Shown: piece by piece, positions 16,757 to 25,806 of the stretch
Layout of the letters: each line of letters starts with the position of its first letter
How positions within the stretch are numbered: position 1 is the stretch's first letter
From: CAWJMD01 sp963700925
GTDB taxonomy: Bacteria; Actinomycetota; Actinomycetes; Actinomycetales; CAWJMD01
DNA: 64,000 bases
Assembly (NCBI GenBank): GCA_963700925.1
Contig: OY969553.1
Location: 4,340,001-4,404,000, forward strand
Reading direction: 5' to 3'
Notes under the pieces: generated by a model
Told to the model about the DNA's origin: nothing
The model's database searches: none
Seen by the model: the letters and a program-made list of their open reading frames with translations, nothing else
Made by a program: the position numbers and the translations under genes

Positions 16757-18220
16757 CTACACCCTCATTGCTTGAACCAGCGGTGCGCAGCGCGCTACGT
16801 CGTCGGCGGACGCGAGATCGGGCAGGGCCAGGAAGGCCGTCGACACGCCACGCGCCGCGAGGCCCCGGTACCGCTCGAGCTGGTCGTCCACGGTTCCTGC
16901 GTGGTGCTGCTTGGCGTAGGAGGCCGCAGCAGTGCGGCCGCGCAGGCGCTCGACCCGGGCGGCGACGTCGTCGCGGTCGGTGCCGATAACGGGGACGTCG
17001 AGCACGGTGATCGCGACCTCCGCGGGATCCCGTCCGAGATCGATGCAATGCTGCCGTAGCAGGGGAATCGCGCGGTCGAGCAGGTCGGGATCGGATCGGA
17101 CGTTGCACGCGTCGCCGAGGGCGGCCGCGACCCTCAGCGTGCGCCGGCCGGCCCCGCCGACAATGATCGGCACGTCGTGCACAGGACGTGGGTAGCACGT
17201 GGTCTCCGGCAACTGGACATGTTGTCCGACAAAGGGTTTCGTGCCAGGTGCCCACAGTGCCCTGAGCGTTTCGACGGCAGTTTGGAGCCGGTCGACTCGC
17301 TCCGACGCGGACGGGAAAGGCAGGCCGAAAGCGTGGTGCTCGCGCTCGAACCAGCCGGCGCCGATGCCGCAGAAGGCACGACCCCCGCTGAGGGTGTCGA
17401 GTGTGGCGACCGCCTTGGCCACCAGCCCGGGCGCACGGAAGGAGACTGGCGTGACGAGGGTGCCCAGCGTCAGGTCGGAGGTGCGTCCGGCGAGCATGCC
17501 GAGTGTCACGTAGGGGTCCGGCAGCGGGTCCCAGGCACGCCCGACCTGTGGGATCTGCAGCAGGTGGTCCATCAGGGCGATGCCTTCGAAGCCGGCCTCG
17601 ACTGCGGCGTCGGTGATCGCCGTCAGCCAGCCGACAGGGTCCTTGCCCCAGGGGAACTGAGAGACCTGCAGGACGACGCCGAGCTCGCGGTCGGGGCTCG
17701 CGGGTTCGGCTGGGCCCGCAATCGTCGGGGCCTGGCCGCGCTCCTCGGGCTGATCGATGCGCAGCACGAGGTCCCAGCCCTCGGCCGCGACGTCGTCCGG
17801 GATCTGACGCATCTTTCGCAGCTGTTCGGTGAGCACCTTGGCCGGCACTGGGCGGTCGCGTTCGGCGTTGCGGCGTCTGCAGAGCTCAGGAGACGTCTCC
17901 AGCAGGAACGCGACGGCGGGAAGGCCTGACTTGCGGGCAATGTCGAGGTACGCGAGCCGGCGAACGGGGTCGAGGCCGAGCGTGTCGACGACGGTGGTCA
18001 GGCGCCGGCCGGCCCGGGCGGACACGATCACGTCGAGTAGGGAGAACGCGTCGGCGGACGCGTCGAGGTCAGCCGGGCCGCTGCCCACGACATCGCGCAG
18101 CGCGTCGGACGAGACCACTTCGACCGCTCGGTACCGCTCGCTGGCCCAGTGCGTCTTGCCCGATCCGGCGGCACCCACCAGCACGATGAGCGCCGGATCG
18201 GGGACGCGCGCATCAGTCAC
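16757..18220 (-). CDS. P-loop kinase domain fused to luciferase-like (F420-type) oxidoreductase
   Basis: A 487-residue protein of two unrelated parts. Residues 1-165 form an AAA_33/polynucleotide-kinase-like ATPase: Walker A GAAGSGKTHW at 16-25, then DTLGLDPVRR and LCRRRNAERDRPVP, a lid-like Arg-rich segment. Residues about 180-487 are a luciferase-like flavin/F420 oxidoreductase (QVSQFPWGKDPVGWLTAITD, GTLVTPVSFRAPGLVAKAVA, TLDTLSGGRAFCGIGAGWFE). These enzymes usually oxidise or reduce small metabolites in the cytoplasm with F420 or FMN. Both halves look intact. GTG 18220 has CAGGAT 6 nt upstream, suggesting a leaderless transcript. The substrate is unknown. Confidence 0.85.
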   Translation of the reverse strand: MTDARVPDPALIVLVGAAGSGKTHWASERYRAVEVVSSDALRDVVGSGPADLDASADAFSLLDVIVSARAGRRLTTVVDTLGLDPVRRLAYLDIARKSGLPAVAFLLETSPELCRRRNAERDRPVPAKVLTEQLRKMRQIPDDVAAEGWDLVLRIDQPEERGQAPTIAGPAEPASPDRELGVVLQVSQFPWGKDPVGWLTAITDAAVEAGFEGIALMDHLLQIPQVGRAWDPLPDPYVTLGMLAGRTSDLTLGTLVTPVSFRAPGLVAKAVATLDTLSGGRAFCGIGAGWFEREHHAFGLPFPSASERVDRLQTAVETLRALWAPGTKPFVGQHVQLPETTCYPRPVHDVPIIVGGAGRRTLRVAAALGDACNVRSDPDLLDRAIPLLRQHCIDLGRDPAEVAITVLDVPVIGTDRDDVAARVERLRGRTAAASYAKQHHAGTVDDQLERYRGLAARGVSTAFLALPDLASADDVARCAPLVQAMRV

Positions 18221-18286
18221 GCGCCCATCCTGGCCCGCTTCCGCGTGATTGCTTGTGTCGAGTTCGAAGCGCTGCCTTGGCGGACC

Positions 18287-18691
18287 CTATTCGACGCCGA
18301 AGTCGAGGCTCCGCACTCTCTCAGACTCCCTGGGAGGTAGCCATTCGGCGACGAGCGCTTCGCCGTAGTGGCGGAATCGTCCGTTGCGCCAATCGTCGAG
18401 CTCTTTCGCGACGTCCTCGACTGACACCATCGAGTCAGTGAACTGATCATCCGCCACAACCCAAAGCCAGAGCACGTCGTGTGTCGGCCCCCACCTGCGC
18501 CACCAGAGGTGCCCCGACTTAACCGATGCGCAGGGTTCGACCCGCACCAGCAGGTATCCGATCTGTCCACCGTCCCTCGACAAACGGGCTACGCGATCCC
18601 TGAACTCAGCGAACTGAGGGTCAGGGGCGTGTCGCGAGAAGTCCGCCTTGAGTGGCACGGCAGAGAAGGTACTGCTGCCTGCCACACGCAC
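18287..18691 (-). CDS. Hypothetical protein
   Basis: A 134-residue frame that I do not recognise. The composition is protein-like (PLKADFSRHAPDPQF, IGYLLVRVEPCAS, HLWWRRWGPTHDVLWLW, VEDVAKELDDWRNGRFRHYG) and its codon pattern fits coding DNA better than the antisense frames. GTG 18691 is the outermost start, but a GTG at 18658 (starting VPLKADF) is equally possible because neither has a clear ribosome-binding site. No membrane segment or signal is visible. It lies between the kinase/luciferase fusion and a broken DUF222 gene. Confidence 0.45.
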   Translation of the reverse strand: MRVAGSSTFSAVPLKADFSRHAPDPQFAEFRDRVARLSRDGGQIGYLLVRVEPCASVKSGHLWWRRWGPTHDVLWLWVVADDQFTDSMVSVEDVAKELDDWRNGRFRHYGEALVAEWLPPRESERVRSLDFGVE

Positions 18692-18755
18692 ATCTTCGAG
18701 TCCGTGTCCCCGGCGCCGGGCCGAACCGGGCCGAGGCGCAGGGCTGCACCCAAGG

Positions 18756-20268
18756 TCACTGGGCTGCGTGCGGAGGATCGACGGCGGCGGTCCATGCCCA
18801 GGTGTTGTTGAGGGTGAGGCGGAGTTGGTCGCCGACTCGTCGGGTGTCGACCACCGCCTCGCGCAGGGTGTTGCGGAGTGGTGTTCGGTGGGGGTCGGCG
18901 TGGTCGGGTGGGATGAACCAGGGGATGCCGTCTTGGATGGTGATCTGCCAGCCGGTTCGGTCTTCGGGTTCGGCGTGGATGCGGGTGTGGTGGACGGGGC
19001 AGAGCAGGGCGAGGTTCTCGATCACGGTCTTGCCGCCGCGTGACCACCAGGTGATGTGGTGCGCTTCGCAGATCGAGGCGCGTGCGGGGCAGCCGGGCCA
19101 GACGCAGCCGCCGTCTCGGGTGGCCAGGGCGGTGAGCTGGGCCTCGGTGGCGAGCCGGCCCAGGGTGTCCATCCGCAGGACGCGTCCGGTCGGGGACAGG
19201 AGCACTCGGTCGATGACGGCGTCGCAGGCCAGCCGCTGCAGGGTGCCTGGGTCGAGAAGACCACCGTCTGAGTACGTGCAGCCACCGGGGCCCGCGTCGT
19301 CACCCGCAGCGTTGGCTGGGCTTGAGGCCAGCTGGTCCGGGGTGGTCTGGACGACGATCCGCGGGACCGCCCTAGCCGGGCGCAGGCCCTGGGTGTGGTG
19401 GCCGGTTTCGGGGTCGGTGGTCAGGTTCAGCTGCTCTGCGGCGAGCGCGGCCATCGTGACCAGGGCGTCGGCGCGTCGTTGGCCCAGTGTGCGCAGGTCC
19501 GGCACGACCAGCTCGGTCTGCCTGGTCGGTCTGGTCGGTGGGGTCGGTTGCGGTGTGGTCGGGGGTGGGGAGGTGCCGGTTGAGGTTGGACAGGTGGTCC
19601 AGCACGGAGCGGACCTTGGCGCCGCCGGCTGGGTCGAGCTGGCCGCGGATCAGCAGCATCCCGGTGGAGTCGGTGGCGGTGGCGAGCTGGCGGCGGTGCA
19701 GGGCCTCGGGGTCGTACCGGTCGGAGGCGTGTGGGGCGATCCGCGACAGCAGGTGGGCTGCGAGGTGTTCGGCGGTGCCGCTGTCCCAGTCGCGGGCGCG
19801 GCGGGTCAGCTCGGCGTCGACCAGCTCGCGGTGTGCCGTCACCAGCCTGGTGGGGATCCGGGTCAGGCAGCGGCGGGCCACATCGACATGCGCGGGAGTC
19901 ACCGCTCCCTGGGCCAGCGCCGCACCCAGGGATCGCAGCGTCCCGGAGGTGGGGCAGGTCAGGGCGGCGTTGTCGATGTCGGCTCGTGATCGCCCGCCGG
20001 TCTGCCGGCACCGACGCTTGAGTACCTGCACCGTCGCCCGCGGCGCGTTCGGGTCGTCCTCACGCGCCACCGAAGCCCGCACCAAAGACAGGCGGGCGGC
20101 CTCCAGCCGGTTGGCCTGCACGCTCAGGTCAACGATCGCGTCGTGGACCTGAGCGTCGGTCAGTGACCACGCCCGTCCGTCCGCGCCGAGCAGCAGGTCC
20201 AGGCCCTGACGGACCATGCCGATCCCGGCCAGCACATCGTGCCGCCCGCGCTCTTCGGTGATCGACAT
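18756..20268 (-). pseudogene. DUF222/HNH endonuclease (13E12-type), split by a frameshift
   Basis: Two consecutive minus-strand frames together make one DUF222-HNH protein. The upstream frame (from 20268) carries the DUF222 domain (LSVQANRLEAARLSLVRAS, GQLDPAGGAKVRSVLDHL). The downstream frame (to 18756) carries the HNH nuclease: CVWPGCPARASICEAHHITW, GGKTVIENLALLCPVHHTRI. The shift of one nucleotide falls at about 19505-19545, in a GACCGACCAG-type microrepeat encoding TDQTDQ, a likely slippage site. Everything else looks intact, so the break is recent or a sequencing error. The family is common and multicopy in actinobacteria; its role is not firmly known. Confidence 0.8.
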
Positions 20269-20384
20269 ACCCCGACCCTAGAGACCAGCACCGACAGCCC
20301 CGGGTCGGGTCGACCTGCGAATCCAAATGTTGGACACCGAGTTTCGGTCACAACAACGGGACCCGGGTCGCGCACCTGGAGTAC

Positions 20385-20456
20385 TTCACGAGGCTCCGTG
20401 CACCTTCACGAGGCTTGCGAGCCTCGTGAACGGTGCGTTCGCCTCGTTAACGAGGC
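20385..20456. promoter_or_regulatory. Array of GAGGC inverted half-sites upstream of the Fpg/Nei gene
   Basis: TTCACGAGGCT occurs at 20385-20395 and again at 20405-20415, where it pairs perfectly with AGCCTCGTGAA at 20420-20430 across a 4-nt loop. A further perfect palindrome, GCCTCGTTAACGAGGC, covers 20441-20456. The cluster lies between the divergent DUF222 gene (start 20268) and the glycosylase gene (start 20519). It may be an operator, a dispersed palindromic element, or a hairpin in an mRNA leader; the sequence alone does not choose. Confidence 0.6.
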
Positions 20457-20459
20457 CAA

Positions 20460-20508
20460 CGATGGGGCGAGAGCGGTCAGCCAGCGATGGGCGAGAGCGG
20501 TCTGCCAG
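20460..20508. repeat. Two adjacent 24-25 bp direct repeats
   Basis: Copy 1 (20460-20484) and copy 2 (20485-20508) begin CGATGGG and end GCCAG; they differ by one deleted G and one A to T change. The second copy ends inside the probable -10 region (CAGACT, 20506-20511) of the glycosylase gene, so the duplication sits directly on its promoter. Confidence 0.85.
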
Positions 20509-20518
20509 ACTCCAACCC

Positions 20519-21301
20519 GTGCCAGAGGGACACACGATCCACCGCCTCGCGCGGGAGCATCAACGGCTGCTGGGTGGCCGCGCCGTCCGCGCGTCGAGTC
20601 CGCAGGGCCGGTTCATCGAGGGCGCTGCCAGGCTCAACGGTCGCTCCCTCGACCGCACGGAGGCCTACGGCAAGCACCTCTTTCACCGTTACGGGGACGC
20701 CTGGCTGCACGTCCACCTCGGCCTGATCGGCAAGTTCAGTACCGGGCCAGCCCCCGCACCGGACCCCATCGGCGCGCTGCGCCTGCGGCTGGAGACGGAC
20801 GAGCACTGGGTCGACCTCCGCGGGGCCATCATCTGCGAGGTGCTCGAACGCTCTGAGGTGGTGCTGATCCGGTCGAGGCTCGGTCCGGACCCGCTCCGCC
20901 GCGATGCGAAACCCGACATGGCTTGGGCGCGACTGTCGCGCAGCCGCGTCGCCATCGGGGCCTTGCTGATGGATCAAAGCGTCCTAGCAGGAATCGGAAA
21001 CGTGTACCGCGCCGAGATCCTCTTCCGTCATGGACTCAACCCGCACATGACGGGGCGAGAGATCAGCCGGGAGACGTGGGACGCCGTGTGGACGGACTTG
21101 GTGGCACTGATGCGGACGGGTGTGCGCACCGGCCGGATCGTCACCACGCGACCTGAGGACCGGCCCCGCAGGGTCACGCCAGAGCTGGCCCTCTATGTCT
21201 ACCGGCGCGACGGTCAGCCGTGTCGCGTCTGCGGCACAGTCGTGCGCACCGAGCCGATGGTTGGCCGCAACCTGTTCTGGTGCCCTACCTGCCAGGGGTG
21301 A
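20519..21301 (+). CDS. Fpg/Nei family DNA glycosylase (endonuclease VIII-like)
   Basis: A 260-residue base-excision repair enzyme. After removal of the first residue the N-terminus is PEGHTIHRLA, giving the catalytic Pro and Glu of the family. A Lys in DRTEAYGKHLFH matches the conserved lesion-binding position. The helix-two-turn-helix segment includes LLMDQSVLAGIGNVYRAEIL, and the C-terminus ends in a four-cysteine zinc finger (CRVCGTVVRT, NLFWCPTCQ). PEGHT rather than PELPE points to the Nei branch, which removes oxidised pyrimidines. GTG 20519 is chosen because the family must begin at this Pro; CAGACT lies 7 nt upstream. Confidence 0.9.
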   Translation: MPEGHTIHRLAREHQRLLGGRAVRASSPQGRFIEGAARLNGRSLDRTEAYGKHLFHRYGDAWLHVHLGLIGKFSTGPAPAPDPIGALRLRLETDEHWVDLRGAIICEVLERSEVVLIRSRLGPDPLRRDAKPDMAWARLSRSRVAIGALLMDQSVLAGIGNVYRAEILFRHGLNPHMTGREISRETWDAVWTDLVALMRTGVRTGRIVTTRPEDRPRRVTPELALYVYRRDGQPCRVCGTVVRTEPMVGRNLFWCPTCQG

Positions 21302-21302
21302 G

Positions 21303-24191
21303 TCAGGTCGTGACTGCCGGCTGCGGAGTGGCGACTTCGACTGCCTCGAGGTCCACCTCGCCGTGCTCGGCCTGCTCGGTGAGCGCAGCGGGGTCGAGGT
21401 CCGGGTCGGAGGCCACCTGCTCGTTCGCGCGCGACCCGGCATGGGCGTGGTGGCTGTAGTTCTCCAGCTCGTTCATGACCTCACCGTGCTTGTCGACGCA
21501 GAGCACCACCAGGTCACCGGGATTCGCGCGCGTCATGACGTGCCGCACAGCCGCGGTCTCGTCGAGCACGACCTCCACCTGCTTGCACCTCGTGCCCTCT
21601 GCCATCCGCCTGCGGACGCCCTCGGCCACGAGGTCGGCGACGTACCCACGCTCGCGTCCGCGTAGAGCCCTGTCCTCGCGAACCACGATCACGTCGAAGT
21701 GGTCGGCCGCGATCTCGCCGAGCTCACGCATGTCGGAGTCGCGGCGGTCGCCGGCGGTGGCGATCATGCCGATCCTGGACGGCTTCGAGAGGTCACCCGA
21801 ACCGGCACGCTGCTCGCTGTACCTGTCGACGAAGTCGCCGAGCTCGCGCATGCCAGGAGCGTTGTGGCAGTAGTCGACCACGACATCGATCACACCGTTG
21901 GGCGAGCCGACCTGGATCAGGTTCATGCGCCCGGGGGAGAGGTAGTAGCTGGTGGTGAACGTGCGCAGTCCCTGACGGATGTCGTGCAGCGGAGCGCCTG
22001 CAGCGAAGGCGGCGCCTGCGGCTGCCATCGCATTGGCCACGTTGAAGCGCGCGGCTCCGCCGAACGTGGCCGGCAACAGGTGCGTCCAGGCGAGCTGCAT
22101 CGAGCGCCTGCCGTGGCGGATCACGATCATCTCCCCGCGGTCCGACGCCTCCAGCACGAGGGCCTTGCCACCTCGGCGGCAGTGCGCGTCGATGCGTTCG
22201 CGAGCCGGAGAACCGGGCTCCGCCAGCGAGAACCAGACCAGCTCGCCCGAGCAGGATCGGCGCATCTCGCGGACGAGATCGTCGTCGGCGTTGAGCACGG
22301 CAGCGCCATTGCGCGGAACCGCTTCGACGACAACGCGTTTCACCGCGGCTAGCTGCTCCAGCGTGTCGATGCCACGCATCCCGAGGTGGTCCGGGGCGAT
22401 GTTGGTGACGACGGCGACGTCGTTGCGGTCGTAGCCGAGGCCCTCACGGAGGATGCCGCCGCGCGCCACCTCGAACACCGCCATGTCGACGCGCGGGTTC
22501 TGCAGGACCATGCGCGCGCTCTTCGGCCCGGACGCGTCCGACTTGATGACGAGGCGCTCGTCGATGACGACTCCGTCGGTGGACGTCATGCCGACCTTGC
22601 GGCCGATGCCCTTGAAGATGTGCGCGATCATCCGCGAGGTCGTCGTCTTGCCGTTGGTTCCGGTGACGGCGATGATCGGCACGCGCGAGGGCGCACCGGG
22701 CGGGAACAGCGAGTCCACAACGGGTTTCGCGATGAACTGCGGGTCCCCGAGGGTCGGGTGCGTGTGCATCCTGAACCCGGGAGCCGCGTTGACCTCGCAG
22801 ATGGCGCCGCCGGTCTCACGCACCGGCTCAGTGATGTCGGGACAGATGAAGTCGATCCCGGCCACGTCCAGGCCGATGAGACGTGCTGCCTCCTCGGCGA
22901 TCTCGACGTTGTCGGGGTGCGCGTCCAGCGTCCGGTCGATGGAGATGCCGCCGGTCGACATGTTGCCGGTCAAGGCCAGCTTCACCATCTCGCCCTCGGG
23001 CGGCACGTCGCTCATGCGGTACCCCTGCTCGAGAACGAGCTCGATCGCTGCCTCGTCGACATTGAGCCGCGTCAGGACCTTCTCGTGCCCTACGCCGCGG
23101 CGGGGGTCGGCATTCGTGATCTCGACCAGCTCGTCGACGGTGTGCTGGCCGTCGCCGACGACGTGAGCCGGCACGCGCTCGGCGATCGCAGCCATCCGCC
23201 CGTCGATGATCAGGCAGCGGTAGTCCTTGCCCGTCACGAACGTCTCGACGATCACGTCGCCGCGACGTGACTCCGCCTGTGCGAGTGGGAAGGCCGCACG
23301 CAGCTCGTCCGCGTCGGCGAGGTTGAGGCAGACACCCCGGCCGTGGTTACCGTCGAGAGGTTTGCACACGACCGGGTAGCCGATGCGGTCGGCGACTGCG
23401 ACCGCCTTGTCGACCGTCCGCATCGCCTCCGACCGTGGCACCGGCAGCCCTGCCGAGCCCAGCAGGCGCGTCGTCAGCTCCTTGTCGCCGGCGATGTCGA
23501 CCGCCAGCGCCGACGTGTTCGAGGTCATGGTGGCCCGGATGCGCTGGGCGTGGACTCCCTGCCCGAGCTGCACCAGGGAGTACTGATTAAGCCGCTGCCA
23601 CGGGATGTCGCGCGACACCGCCTCCTCCAGGATCGCCTGGGTGCTCGGCCCGAACCCCATCCGCTGCGCCTGGCGCAGGAACGTGTCCACGGCGTCGTGG
23701 GGGTCGAGGTCAGCCTCCGCCTGCACCAGGTGGTTGACCAGGCGTACCGCCAACCGTCCGGCCGTCAACGCGATGCGCTCGTCGTTGAACGCGTAGACGA
23801 CGTTGTAGACGCCTGTCCGTCCCTTCACCTGCCGGGTCTTGCCTCGCGTCAGGTCGTGGCCGGCCTCCTGCTGCAGCTGCAGGGCGACGTGCTCGGCGAC
23901 GTGTCCCAGCCAGGTGCCCTCCCGCAGCCGCTCGACGAAACCGCCTCGCCTGCCCCGGGAGCACGAGTGCCGTTCGATGCCCGGCAGCAGGGCGAGCAGC
24001 GGGTCGGTGAACCCCTCGGGGAGGGTGGTGTCGAGCAGGTCGGTCGGGTACTCCTCGAGGATGCCGAGGTCGACCACGAGGTGGATCGCCGGGTCGTAGG
24101 ACCAGATGTTGGGGCCGCGGTAGACGCGGGTCTCGAGGATCGACAGGTCGGGTCGAGCCGGACCGCTGGGCGTTGGGCGGGCCTCGGGCAT
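21303..24191 (-). CDS. cphA: Cyanophycin synthetase CphA
   Basis: A 962-residue protein of full CphA length that polymerises aspartate and arginine into cyanophycin, a nitrogen-storage polymer. The N domain opens with ETRVYRGPNIWSYDPAIHLV. An ATP-grasp domain (about 215-480) contains GYPVVCKPLDGNHGRGVCLN and ICEVNAAPGFRMHTHP. The Mur-ligase domain follows, with P-loop GTNGKTTTSRMIAHIF near residue 507 and NIAPDHLGMRGIDTLEQLAA. ATG 24191 follows GGAAGGA at good spacing; the frame is open further upstream but lacks family sequence there. It lies 28 nt downstream of cphB on the same strand. Its stop is 1 bp from that of the glycosylase gene. Confidence 0.95.
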   Translation of the reverse strand: MPEARPTPSGPARPDLSILETRVYRGPNIWSYDPAIHLVVDLGILEEYPTDLLDTTLPEGFTDPLLALLPGIERHSCSRGRRGGFVERLREGTWLGHVAEHVALQLQQEAGHDLTRGKTRQVKGRTGVYNVVYAFNDERIALTAGRLAVRLVNHLVQAEADLDPHDAVDTFLRQAQRMGFGPSTQAILEEAVSRDIPWQRLNQYSLVQLGQGVHAQRIRATMTSNTSALAVDIAGDKELTTRLLGSAGLPVPRSEAMRTVDKAVAVADRIGYPVVCKPLDGNHGRGVCLNLADADELRAAFPLAQAESRRGDVIVETFVTGKDYRCLIIDGRMAAIAERVPAHVVGDGQHTVDELVEITNADPRRGVGHEKVLTRLNVDEAAIELVLEQGYRMSDVPPEGEMVKLALTGNMSTGGISIDRTLDAHPDNVEIAEEAARLIGLDVAGIDFICPDITEPVRETGGAICEVNAAPGFRMHTHPTLGDPQFIAKPVVDSLFPPGAPSRVPIIAVTGTNGKTTTSRMIAHIFKGIGRKVGMTSTDGVVIDERLVIKSDASGPKSARMVLQNPRVDMAVFEVARGGILREGLGYDRNDVAVVTNIAPDHLGMRGIDTLEQLAAVKRVVVEAVPRNGAAVLNADDDLVREMRRSCSGELVWFSLAEPGSPARERIDAHCRRGGKALVLEASDRGEMIVIRHGRRSMQLAWTHLLPATFGGAARFNVANAMAAAGAAFAAGAPLHDIRQGLRTFTTSYYLSPGRMNLIQVGSPNGVIDVVVDYCHNAPGMRELGDFVDRYSEQRAGSGDLSKPSRIGMIATAGDRRDSDMRELGEIAADHFDVIVVREDRALRGRERGYVADLVAEGVRRRMAEGTRCKQVEVVLDETAAVRHVMTRANPGDLVVLCVDKHGEVMNELENYSHHAHAGSRANEQVASDPDLDPAALTEQAEHGEVDLEAVEVATPQPAVTT

Positions 24192-24219
24192 CCGGTACGT
24201 GTCCTTCCGGTCGGGTGGC

Positions 24220-25167
24220 TCAGCGATCTTCGTGCCGCAGTAGCTGGGCACGCAACCGGCCCGCCAGGGCGCGGGCCTCGTCACGGTCGGCGTGCGACAC
24301 CTGCAGCGCCCGCTCCGGGTGCCGCTCGGTGAAGGAAACCAGCACGCGTCGCTGCAGGTCGAACCGGGAGCCCGCGGGCAGCGTATGCACGACGGCACCT
24401 GACAGCAGCAGTGGAGCACCGGAGGCCGCTTCGTGGGCGTCGGAGACGGCGTGCTGGGCGTCGACGACGAAGACGGAACCGCTGCCGGCGACCTCGAGCC
24501 ACCGCGCCTCCGTCACCATGGCGGCGGTGTCCTCGTCGATGCCGATTCCCAGCAGTGACGGCGACCCGGCGACCACCGCCATCAGGCGGCCGTAGCGGAC
24601 GCGCTGGTCGAAGTGCTGGTCGATCACGACACCGTCGAGCAGGCCGAGCCCCACCGTGAGCTGCGCCTCGCGGTGCCGCGGAGTGATGCCCTCCCCGCCG
24701 AGCGAGATCATGTGGCTGCTCATCACCGACGCCCCGGCGGAGGTGCCCCCGACAGTTGCGCCCCGTCGGTGTGCGGCGACCAGTGCGTTGCCCAGGGCCG
24801 TGCCGGTCACCCACTGCGAGAGCTTGAGCTGGTTGCCTCCGGTCAGGAAGATGCCGGTGGCTCCGGACGTGGCTGCAGCCAGCTGGGGGTCGTCGGCTGC
24901 GCGCCGGCTCGACGGTCGCACCGTCGTCACCTCGGCCGCGCCGAGCCGGGAGAAGGCGTCGGTGTAGATCAGCGCCATCTCGGGCTCGACGGACGAGGCC
25001 GTCGGCACGACGACGATGCGGGCCTTGCCCTTGCCGCCGCTGAGAGTGACGAAGCGGCGCAGGAGCGCGCGCCTGCCGACCTTGTCCTCGGCCCCGCCGA
25101 TGATCACCAGCGGGCCCGGCCCGGACCGCCCGTCGGGGCCGGGCACCGCCTGGCCCTGAGTCGTCAC
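24220..25167 (-). CDS. cphB: Cyanophycinase CphB
   Basis: A 315-residue serine peptidase of family S51 that cuts cyanophycin into beta-Asp-Arg dipeptides. LVIIGGAEDKVGRRALLRRF (residues 20-39) is the family opening. The nucleophile Ser143 is in GGTSAGASVMS. IFLTGGNQLKLSQW and GLLDGVVIDQHFDQRVRYGR supply further conserved segments. GTG 25167 matches the family start; the open frame upstream is not conserved-looking. It leads the cphB-cphA operon, so the cell can make and mobilise the polymer from one transcript. A divergent phosphatase gene starts 48 bp away. No signal peptide, so it acts in the cytoplasm. Confidence 0.93.
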   Translation of the reverse strand: MTTQGQAVPGPDGRSGPGPLVIIGGAEDKVGRRALLRRFVTLSGGKGKARIVVVPTASSVEPEMALIYTDAFSRLGAAEVTTVRPSSRRAADDPQLAAATSGATGIFLTGGNQLKLSQWVTGTALGNALVAAHRRGATVGGTSAGASVMSSHMISLGGEGITPRHREAQLTVGLGLLDGVVIDQHFDQRVRYGRLMAVVAGSPSLLGIGIDEDTAAMVTEARWLEVAGSGSVFVVDAQHAVSDAHEAASGAPLLLSGAVVHTLPAGSRFDLQRRVLVSFTERHPERALQVSHADRDEARALAGRLRAQLLRHEDR

Positions 25168-25215
25168 CCGTCCACGGTAATGGCGGGCTCGGCGCAGGCT
25201 TGGCAGGATCGCCGG

Positions 25216-25743
25216 ATGCCAGAGACCTCGCCGACCGACCCTCAGTCCGATCAGCCTCGACGTCTGCTCGTGTTGCGGCATGCCAAGGCGGCCACACCCG
25301 AGGGTGAGCTGTCAGACCGGGACCGCCCGTTGGCGCCGCGCGGTCGTCGGGACGCCCCGGGAGTCGGGGCCTGGTTGGCAGGCAGCGGGTGGGTGCCGGA
25401 CCTGGTCCTGAGCTCGGACGCGCTACGGGCGCGCCAGACCACCGAGCTGGTGCTCGAGGGGCTGGTCGGCGCCGGCTCCGCTGAACCCTCGGTGGAGTAC
25501 GTGGCCGGGCTGTACGAGGCGTCGGTGCACCAGGTGCTGCACGTGGTCGCCGACGTCGCTGATGAGGTGGCAACCGTGATGGTGGTGGGCCACGAGCCGA
25601 CGATGTCGGCGGTCACGGCGGTGCTGACGGGGAAGCAGGCCGAGTTCCCGACCAGCGCGGTGGCGCAGATCGAGCTGTCGGGCACGTGGTCAGAGGTCGC
25701 TGCGGATGCGGGGAACCTGGTCGGGGTGCGGACCCCGCGGTAG
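25216..25743 (+). CDS. SixA-like histidine phosphatase
   Basis: A 175-residue protein of the histidine phosphatase superfamily. The N-terminal RLLVLRHAKAAT carries the RHA form of the catalytic motif found in SixA, which removes phosphate from phosphohistidine proteins. DLVLSSDALRARQTTELVLE supplies the second Arg, and VMVVGHEPTMSAV the C-terminal catalytic His. ATG 25216 is preceded by CAGGAT with a 6-nt spacer, so it is probably leaderless. It is divergent from cphB; a functional link to cyanophycin is possible but not shown. The target is unknown. Confidence 0.85.
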   Translation: MPETSPTDPQSDQPRRLLVLRHAKAATPEGELSDRDRPLAPRGRRDAPGVGAWLAGSGWVPDLVLSSDALRARQTTELVLEGLVGAGSAEPSVEYVAGLYEASVHQVLHVVADVADEVATVMVVGHEPTMSAVTAVLTGKQAEFPTSAVAQIELSGTWSEVAADAGNLVGVRTPR

Positions 25744-25806
25744 CCGGATCGGGGACTGTCGCGTCCCTACAAGCCGGGAAACCGTTGACGGCCGTAGGTT
25801 CGAGCC

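Noticed and set aside
19500..19550. Programmed frameshift in the DUF222/HNH gene
   Set aside because: No slippery heptamer or downstream structure was seen; the family is normally encoded in one frame, so decay, slippage mutation or error is more likely.
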